From contig VTPC01091279.1 in assembly GCA_011009095.1 (NCBI GenBank), forward strand, positions 62,001 to 126,000: DNA of 64,000 nucleotides. The letters run 5' to 3'. This stretch comes from Ignelater luminosus. Lineage: Eukaryota; Arthropoda; Insecta; Coleoptera; Elateridae. The notes under the pieces were generated by a model. That model was not told the origin of the DNA and ran no database searches. It worked only from the letters and a program-made list of their open reading frames with translations. The position numbers and the translations under genes were made by a program. Within the stretch, counting starts at the first letter, position 1. Every line of letters begins with the position of its first letter. Below, in pieces: positions 56,955 to 64,000 of this stretch.

Positions 56955-57131
56955 TGTTTTTCTCTTCTAAAAGCTTTCTCCTTTCTTCAAGTTATTGAAT
57001 CTGTTTTTCAACTAGAACAGGACGTCTGTCTAATAAAAAGCGATACTGATTTGCTACATCAGGTGATGTTAATACCCTCACTTGTTGCAGTGGTCTTCGA
57101 CCTGATTTAAGAAGAGTCTTCGAAGTCGAAA
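56955..57131 (-). pseudogene. unidentified coding-like fragment
   Basis: The minus strand reads KTLLKSGRRPLQQVRVLTSP, DVANQYRFLLDRRPVLVEKQ, then IQ, an in-frame TAA where Gln (CAA) would fit, and LEERRKLLEEKNKN before another stop. The second part looks like the start of a coiled coil. Its composition is clearly unlike random AT-rich translation. I cannot name the family; a transposon ORF or a host exon relic is possible. Confidence 0.35.
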
Positions 57132-57411
57132 ACTCTACTTTAAATAATACAAAATATAAAGATTAAAAGATTTCAATTAAGCAATTGTTAGATATTCTGT
57201 TATTTGTGATGCAGATGTCATACATTTAAACCAGGGCTTATGGGTTTTCCTAAATCCCTTGGTTTATAATTTTTCCACGATTGCGTCTGTGCTTCAGACA
57301 TTACATTTTCCTGGAAAATATACTACGTATTATAAAAATTCTTACATAAAGTAACATTAAATATATTTAACTCTGAAACTATATGTATATAAATATTATA
57401 GTAACCTGCTC

Positions 57412-57452
57412 TCTTTCTCTTTCTTTCTCTCTCTCTCTCTCTCTCTCTCTAT
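57412..57452. repeat. (CT)n microsatellite
   Basis: TCTTTCTCTCT... with an uninterrupted CT core of about 11-12 units. Confidence 0.9.
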
Positions 57453-57838
57453 CCATCTGCAAAATGAATAATCTTATAGTTAAAACACTACAACGTACGT
57501 ACACATCCTAATCGAACCAATTAATGTTATATCTCAGGATTTGAATCACGTGAAAGGCTATCAACCATATTAAGGCTGGGATTTTGTAAAAAGAGAAGTA
57601 CCTATAAATAAGGAAAGCAAATTTTGTGGAGAGAGATGCTGAACCCTTTAACTAGTAGAAGTACTATTCTAAATTTAAAAGTGCAGTTGTAGAAATCTGT
57701 TTAAGGGCGAACTATCCTCAGCATTTTAAACTTATTCGGAATTTTTGTGTGTTACAGAGTTATTTGACTAAACGTAATAAGTTTGAAGTTGTCAAACGTA
57801 TTATCGTTACATCCCTCTTTAGCTACATTACCGTCATG

Positions 57839-57934
57839 CTATGGGTCTTCGTCTGAATCATTCAAGGTGTCTAATTCGCTTCTTCGTAGCTCATAGAAAC
57901 GTAGTTTACAATATTCATCTGATTCTCTGTACAT
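57839..57934 (-). CDS. possible small terminal exon, unidentified
   Basis: After AATTTTTCAG (acceptor, minus strand) the sequence is open for 31 codons from an ATG to TAG: MYRESDEYCKLRFYELRRSE then LDTLNDSDEDP. The peptide is highly charged and natural in composition. No partner exon was found and no family was recognised. Chance cannot be excluded at this length. Confidence 0.2.
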   Translation of the reverse strand: MYRESDEYCKLRFYELRRSELDTLNDSDEDP

Positions 57935-58443
57935 CTGAAAAATTCTTATTTTCTACCGACAGTAATCTGTTTTTGTTATTTGAGGATTTAGATTTTACAA
58001 CTCCCGTAATATAAGCAATACCATTCAGACGGCCGGTGCAAGAAGCGAATGCATAAGAACATTCCGACCCGAGAAATTGTAAATTGTTTTCGAAATATCA
58101 TTAGTCATTATTTTTATTACGCATAGAATATAGTATGTCTCTTATCATTACAGTTGTGCGGACATTATGTTTTTTTAGATAAGAAATTAATTCTCCAAAG
58201 GCGTGTAAATATGTTTTATTATTTTCATACATGAGTATGTCAAATTAGATACATAAACTGAAATGTTTACATATTTAGTTATATACCGCATTTCGGTTTT
58301 ATGTATCTCACAAAACGAATACAAAAAATTATCATATGTAAACAAACTTCTTTACGAATACAATTCTTCAAGAAATACCTACTATTTATTCATTTACAAA
58401 ACGTACAGTATTTACTTTTTACAAACATTGATAAAATAATTTA

Positions 58444-59090
58444 CAGTCGAACCTCCATAACTCGAAATCCAAATATTAGTTCGAGTTATAGAAAATACGA
58501 GTTACGGAAAATAATGTTTTTTATATGCAATTGTCGTTTAATACATAAAAATGTACCTAGTTTATTAAATGCAAAGTATAAAAATATTATTTCGTATGTA
58601 ATTGCGTATAAAATTGATACATACATATAAATTTTATTTTTTATGAAAATAATCAGTGATTTGTTTGTTCCCTGTTTGGAAATATTTTTATTGAATCAGT
58701 GATTAGGTCTTGGTGGATATTTTTTGATATAAATAGTTTCATAAAATGTTTCAATCTTCACTAATTTTCTTCCATCGTAAAAAAGTTCTTCAGTGTGTTG
58801 GAGGCATTTTGAATTTCTCGATGTGAAAGTCTAGTTGGCGCAGCTTCTTCAGTGTCGTTTCATCACTGTTTTCTTGGTCTTCGTTTTGAGTAACATTTGA
58901 AGCCACACTAGCTACGATTTCTTGATCGGTAGTATGTAATTTTTGATAATAGCAGATAATTTACTAGGCGGTATTTCGTATTCTTTGGCAATGGTTTTTT
59001 TCTTAATACCATTTTCGACCTTTTTTAAAATTTCAATTTTTTTGTTTAATATTAAGACGTTTGAGATGACGTTTCGGTGTCATTTTGTTA
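58444..59090 (-). mobile_element. pogo-like element relic
   Basis: The left end is CAGTCGAACCTCCATAACTC preceded by TA (58442-58443), the pogo/Tigger end type. Just inside it, TTCGAGTTATAG and TACGAGTTACGG repeat the end motif. The minus strand encodes pieces of a pogo transposase. No matching right end was found, so the element is truncated there. Confidence 0.75.
58761..59083 (-). pseudogene. pogo-like transposase, N- and C-terminal pieces
   Basis: ATG at 59083-59081 gives MTPKRHLKRLNIKQK. After a frame change comes IEILKKVENGIKKKTIAKEY and IPPSKLSAIIKN, the CENP-B-type helix-turn-helix that opens pogo/Tigger transposases. Soon after comes an acidic segment (ENSDETT) and, in another frame, SHREIQNASNTLKNFF ending at 58761-58763, like the pogo C-terminus. 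The DDE core is missing, so the copy has a large internal deletion as well as frame changes. Confidence 0.75.
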
Positions 59091-59379
59091 GATATTGACC
59101 ATGCAAAAGAATCACATGAACTGAACTTCTGACGAAAATGACTAGGAAGAGTATAAGGAAATCCGTTTGAACGAAGCGTAATACATACATATAAAATAAT
59201 AAGAATAACTGTATCGTCGTATAATTTCCATTTGCGGCTCCATATGCGTACTATCTACTGCAGTATTCTAAGAAATATAAAAGTTTGTATCGAGTTTATC
59301 ACATACTAAAAATTCAAAAATACACCACATCCCATTATAATTTTTATTCATACTTTATATTCTAATTTTAATAATTCCG
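59091..59379. other. unassigned
   Basis: AT-rich spacer between the pogo-like and YqaJ relics. No features seen. Confidence 0.3.
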
Positions 59380-60530
59380 GTAAAAAATGGATAAAGTAAA
59401 ATTTCTCAACTTTTTCCTTACATTTAGCAAAAAACTGGTCATATCGTAAGATTTTCTCGAACAAAAATTCTTTTGGTGTCCAACAAATAAAATAACAATA
59501 GTCTCTTCTTGTTACATGCTACTGGCATTAGACTTGATAATAGTAGTTGTCATTTCTTTTTAAATATAATTTGTCATCGGCAGTTAAAGTTGCGAATTTT
59601 ATGGTTTTATTCTAGATGGCTTCTTTTACAGTTGAAAATCGTGCACTATAAGGACACTTAATTTCAATTATGCCATTACTATCTATTAAACCATCAGGTG
59701 TTGCTCCGATATAACAATCCTCATAATCGATGAAGAAACCACATTCTTCAACTTCTAGATCACTCCTACTTTCGAAGTCTTTGCGAGCTATAGGTTCATT
59801 GTCTATCCCATAGTTAGTTGCCTTTATGCTGTTGAACCCATTAATTAAATATTTTATGGTATATTTTGGATTTGTTGTCCGTTTCATCTTACAGACTTTT
59901 CCAAACGAGGAAGCAGTTATTCGTTGTCTGCGTTCCTCAAACCATACAGCTGAATTATTTTGCTGCAGTGTTAACTGAGAAATACTCATGATTTCATCTG
60001 CAGTTTTATTCAGTTTCTGCATAAACTTTTCTTTCAAATCTTCCAATTCTTTCTCGCCGATCTCCGACATTTGTAAATTTGGACCATAGTCTTCATCTGT
60101 GTCAATAAACTTAGTGGTCATCTTTTGTTCAACTTTATATTTGTTCTTGTCATAGTACAATTTTCTACGACATAATGCTTTTTTTTTTGTTAGCAGCATA
60201 CTTTTGTGTATGACGTCCCGGACTTTACTTTGTGATGACTTCGTGAACTGCTGCATGAAAATTGCCACCACTATTTAAAGAAATTGCAGCAGCGTGATAT
60301 CTCATTTCATAATTCCCTGTTTTGGAAAAGTTTATTCTTTTTCCACCTATAAAGGTTTCCAGGACGGAATTGTAGTTTTCGGCAGTGTTAGTGGTCATAT
60401 TTTTTACTAAACTAGCGGCATGATAAACTAATCGATTTGTACATGCCATAATGTCGTTCAGTAAATCCCCAAATCTTATACTAGTAGATTTTTGAATGAT
60501 ATGCAAGCATGACGAAAAATCTTGCATGCA
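59380..60530 (-). pseudogene. YqaJ-type nuclease relic, probably from an ISL2EU-like DNA transposon
   Basis: The upstream part (about 60225-60527) has SIRFGDLLNDIMACTNRLVY and TTNTAENYNSVLETFIGGKR, a block found before YqaJ domains in many arthropod proteins. The nuclease part has WFEERRQRITASSFGKVCKM, GIDNEPIARKDFE, FFIDYEDCYIGATPDGLI and IIEIKCPYS, the core of the lambda-exonuclease-like fold (acidic residues in GATPDG and EIKCP). Further pieces (KRNDNYYYQV, YFICWTPKEFLFEKI) follow to about 59.38 kb. ISL2EU-group transposons are reported to carry such a nuclease with a transposase; no transposase is seen here. The copy is broken in a few places. A viral source is less likely but not excluded. 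Confidence 0.75.
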
Positions 60531-60779
60531 CTTCGGGCTGTACTTTTTGTCTCGAATTATTGGGAAACCTCAGCCCTACGGTCTTCGGCTTGCAAACTAC
60601 ATTCTTGACTAAAAAGTGACACTTACGGTCCTTAATTCATAAATAGCTATTTCTATTTGTATTCCCTACCAAAAGTCTTACTTTCAGCTTACGAGCCCCA
60701 AAGATTGGAAAGGAACAATGGATTTACATATCAACCACTAATAAAATCAAAATGTCTGCTCACCTAACAGATGTTTTGG

Positions 60780-60930
60780 ATTTCGACTGAATGGATGTTT
60801 GGGTTTTTTCTGTCTTATCACTGTTAGCGCTATCTGTTTGCATATATTCAACAGCATTTTCTACATTCATGTTTTTATTTCCGTTGGCATTTTTCATCTG
60901 CTCAACGTATTGATAGAAGAATGATTTATT
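60780..60930 (-). CDS. possible exon ending at a splice donor, unidentified
   Basis: The minus strand is open and reads FFYQYVEQMKNANGNKNMNV then ENAVEYMQTDSANSDKTEKT and QTSIQSKSKTSV, ending at AG followed by GTGAGC, a plausible donor. It is rich in Asn, Ser, Thr and Lys. It could be a linker exon of the same transposon family as the YqaJ relic or a host exon. No matching acceptor was identified. Confidence 0.25.
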
Positions 60931-60934
60931 TTAT

Positions 60935-62736
60935 GATACTCTAAACAAAAAGTAAATAAGGTTCTTCTTTGATTAGGTAGTTGCAGGAATTTTATAGGTA
61001 GGTTTTGTATGAGATTATTTTTCGTTGGTTTTAAGTCGTTTTAAAAAATTAATAACATTTCTTTTACATATGTACTTGCTAAGCCTTTTATTATGTTTAT
61101 ACAATTTCCAGGGTTAATTAGGTTTTAACTTTATTTATTTAATGACAAAACATAGAACTGATGATTTTGAGAAACACTAAAGATGAAATCAGAAATAAGA
61201 ATTTTGAAACGTTTGGGTGGACAAAATAAATGCTAACAAGTATATAAAAAGATTTTAATAATTTCTTAGAACGGTCTAAAACCAAAGAATAAATACCATA
61301 TAACAATAAATACATAATCTATTTAAATTGCATTCGTTTCTAATTTATTAAAAACGTTTAAAAAATAACAAACAGTATCCAACTTTCCTCCTTCCCTTTT
61401 TAGTACTCCAAAAGTAATAAAAGTAATATTCAAATAAAAAATCTCAATTTCAGAAATGCTTGCCTATTCGGAAATGCCGCCCATGTGCGTTACATCTCTT
61501 GCGCACGTGGTGGTTTGAGCGTCCCTGTTCTCTCTGTCCCTGTCTACCTGTTTCTTGATACAACAAAACCGAAATATGGTTACGGGTGTCTTATATAGAA
61601 CGCATTAAGAAAGATAATATTTCAAATTTGAATTAGAGGTACACAAACTCAAAATTTGTTAATCAATCATCTAATTTTTTTCTGCAGCAAAAAATAACTA
61701 ATACTTCCACGATTATAACCATTTTTAGCAAATAAATAAAAAAAATAACTGCTGATTTGAATGCAAAAATTATACCTCTAATTGTAATTACCACAAAAGC
61801 AAAATACATATATTTTATTACCCCTTTGGAGGCGGGGCTCTTTAAGAACTTAAACGCTGCACTGACATCTACTGCATAATAGTCAATGTCAAACGGGTTT
61901 GAAAGATGTTAATTCCCTGCAAATCATTCATCTTAGATAAGTCAGGGTGAAATGCACTCCAACCATTTTAGATGAAAGTTACGAATTGTTAATTTCCCTG
62001 AGATTAGCAAAATTAGTGGGCCAAGTGTTGACTAAAAATTTTATTCATAAAGTACATAGCCTATTCTTTGTCGTAAAAGTATTTTATCCTGTTTGAATTG
62101 CGTTTCTGTACGAAAATAAATTTGATACTTTTTATAAATGATGTCACATGCTTCGTAATATGTATTAATTATTTCTGTTGTTTAGAGCATATATTTTTGT
62201 AAGAAGATTATATTACAACATAGATATGTATTTCTAAATTCCAGAACTAATTTTTGATTTGTCATACGAATCATGCTTCGTTTGTTTTCCCCGAAATTAC
62301 GACACCTAATTTTGACCATTCTGAGACCCTAAATATTCCAACCTTAAGTTTGAAAATTAATTCTGTTTTCGTAGATGGCACTATATCAATGTCATTATCA
62401 AAAGCATTATGAAAGCCGTCTATAGTTCTTGGATTCATTTGTGATATTAGTACACCAACTTCTGATCCTCCACATGTATTTAAAGTTTCTTGCCTTTATC
62501 TTGATAACATCTTTCTATTCTTTGTTTTCGTTTTGTAATACCGTTTTAATCATTTCCGGTCTCTACAGACAGTGTTAGGTAAAAACGCATTGAAGTCTGT
62601 TTCAATCTTTTTCCACGCTTTTTAGCCTATCCTGAACAGAGGTTTTTTATTCTCGATGATGTTTCCATATTTACTGTTTATTATACTAATTAGGACGCAT
62701 TTCTCCGCATTATATTGACTGATTGATTCGCGACAA
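60935..62736. other. no recognisable feature
   Basis: AT-rich. A GC-richer patch lies at about 61450-61560 (including GCGCACGTGGTGG). No frame or repeat ends were recognised. Confidence 0.35.
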
Positions 62737-62740
62737 TACA

Positions 62741-63357
62741 CAGTGTGTCTACTTAAGTTGGAACCATATAGCAAACTTATTAGTTTTACAACAATCATAA
62801 AAAGTTCTGCATGGTCTAAAACTTAAAATGCCACCATCAGATATGAAAATGTTTTTGTCATATACGAGGTGCGTAAAAAAATATGAATTTTGCTCAATAA
62901 TAAAGTACTTTTATTTTTGACAATATCGAAAAATGTTATAAAGAAAAATTTATCAAAATTAAAAATTATGTTCTAATATGCAATAATTACATCTATCTAC
63001 CCTGAAACATTTTTCTTTATTTTTACAAATACTTCTCAAATTGATTCTATCTGAAAAAAATTATAAATTACATTTCATTGTGTAAATCCCAATGTGATTG
63101 CACATTAGTACATAGTTTTTAATTTTGAATAACTTTCTCTTATAACTTCTTTCGATATTGTCAAAAATAAAAGTATTTTATGGTTAGACAAAATTTATAT
63201 TTTCTTACACACCTCGTATATGACAGAAACATTTTCATATCTGATAGTGGCATTTTATGTTTTAGACCATGCAGAACTTTTTATGAACAATAACTTTTTG
63301 TCGTAAAAGTAATAATAAAAAGTTTGCCATATGGTTACAACTGAAGTAGACACACTG
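62741..63357. mobile_element. palindromic MITE, outer element
   Basis: The ends are CAGTGTGTCTACTTAAGTTG on the left and CAGTGTGTCTACTTCAGTTG on the right (reverse complement). The arms continue through GTTCTGCATGGTCTAAAAC and ATCAGATATGAAAATGTTT. TA follows the right end (63358-63359); the left flank is less clear. The arms meet, across a second inverted-repeat element, at a perfect dyad (GTCATA / TATGAC). Confidence 0.85.
62865..63216. mobile_element. inner inverted-repeat element, 352 bp
   Basis: The ends are CGAGGTGCGTAAAAAAATAT on the left and CGAGGTGTGTAAGAAAATAT on the right (reverse complement), with TA on both sides (62863-62864, 63217-63218). Inverted arms of about 120 bp share ATACTTTTATTTTTGACAAT-like sequence. 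It lies exactly at the centre of the outer palindrome. Confidence 0.8.
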
Positions 63358-63577
63358 TATAACTGTAATCATTTTTCATAAATATAATGCATATTTATCG
63401 ATCCTCAATGGACCGATTTTAATATATGAAACACAGAACACCCGTCTATAGGCATAGGTATAAATATGAAACTAATAACAAAAACCAATAAACAAAAGTA
63501 AAAAGAACTAATAATATATCACGATCACTACGATGAACACACGCGTAAGGACACAAAAGCATAGAAGGCAGAATATA

Positions 63578-64000
63578 CCGAGTGGTCCAAAAGTCTGGAA
63601 ACGGTTAAATATCTCGAGAAATACACTTCAGATTAAAAAGATTTTAAAGATCTATTTAAACAAGGCACTTGAAAACCACCCTCACCCCCACTTGGGGTTG
63701 GAGTAAGGGGTAGATTTGAAAATTTAAATGGGAACCGCCAATTTTTTTTGTATTTTTTAATTCTCTATCGAAAATTGTTTATGGACATTAAAAACCACCC
63801 CCACCCTTGCCACCCTTACACAGGGGTCGGAAGAAATAGAAAATGTTTTTCTTCATTTTTAAATAAAGATGCGAAATCCAAAAAGAAATTATCAAATAAA
63901 GGGTTTTCCAATAAGAGGTGTTATTTTGATATTCAAAGAAAAGTGCCATTTTTTAATATAAATGATCGGATGTTTATTTCATTATAAAGAGGAAGGTATG
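63578..64000. mobile_element. left part of a TA-flanked repeat, cut by the window end
   Basis: It begins TA then CCGAGTGGTCCAAAAGTCTG, the style of Tc1/mariner-type MITE ends. Inside, two C-rich blocks (about 63678-63700 and 63793-63820), each starting with GAAAACCACC or AAAAACCACC, suggest an internal duplication of about 115 bp. The other end is outside the window. Confidence 0.5.

Noticed and set aside
56760-57110. 116-codon plus-strand frame rich in Phe, Leu and Lys
   Set aside because: Its composition is that of AT-rich chance translation, it lacks a true ATG at its listed start, and the opposite strand carries a more protein-like fragment.
59380-60530. Integrated viral nuclease gene
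   Set aside because: The YqaJ fold also occurs in viruses, but the upstream block is one I associate with arthropod transposon proteins and no other virus-like gene is nearby.
1-64000. CRISPR array, bacterial operons, rRNA genes
   Set aside because: No regularly spaced direct repeats, Shine-Dalgarno-led gene clusters or rRNA-like blocks were seen; introns and insect transposons show eukaryotic DNA.

Overview
This looks like nuclear DNA from an insect, probably a beetle or another insect with a large, repeat-rich genome (the order is a guess). It is AT-rich. It has GT-AG introns, insect-type mariner families, a Copia element whose primer site fits half of initiator tRNA-Met, an insect-style PIF/Harbinger element with a MADF-BESS protein, and insect-type Crypton and P-element relatives. 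I recognise no host gene. The window reads as intergenic or intronic sequence filled with transposable elements of many ages.

Layout. 0-3 kb: a hAT-type MITE with a perfect 8-bp target duplication, and a TA-flanked MITE. 4.6-10.6 kb: a foldback element whose arms are tandem repeats, split by a young Copia retrotransposon (ATATC duplication). 12.9-14.3 kb: a decayed Crypton tyrosine recombinase, then a decayed Tc1 transposase. 14.76-17.66 kb: a complete PIF/Harbinger element (TAA duplication) whose two genes are interlocked, each having an exon inside the other's intron on the opposite strand. 18.3-20.2 kb: a decayed hAT with its 8-bp duplication. 20.5-22.3 kb: a Tc1 tail, a tRNA-like SINE, a non-autonomous Helitron and a pogo-type MITE. 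25.0-26.3 kb: a mauritiana-type mariner. 31.5-32.8 kb: an irritans-type mariner. 34.5-35.6 kb: a large palindromic MITE. 38.2-38.8 kb: a probable lone LTR. 39.4-41.0 kb: a decayed P-element-like transposase carrying two insertions. 45.1-47.1 kb: a third mariner beside a maT-like relic. 48.05-48.76 kb: a CAGGGTGT MITE. 51.77-52.95 kb: a DD41D Tc1/mariner element with very long inverted ends. 58.4-59.1 kb: a pogo-like relic. 59.4-60.5 kb: a YqaJ-nuclease relic. 62.7-63.4 kb: a palindrome nested in a palindrome. 63.6 kb to the end: the start of another TA-flanked repeat.

How the parts relate. The only gene read here as fully open across its predicted introns is the 315-residue MADF-BESS protein of the Harbinger element. 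Its partner transposase keeps all three catalytic acidic residues but has three breaks. Several MITEs share ends with larger elements in the window: pogo ends at 22.16 and 58.44 kb, and CAGGGTGT-type ends at 4.59, 32.94, 34.51 and 48.05 kb. This suggests non-autonomous families mobilised by Tc1/mariner-group transposases. Four short exon-like pieces on the minus strand (30.8, 57.0, 57.8 and 60.8 kb) and one small open frame at 47.3 kb are the only candidates for host coding sequence, and all are weak.
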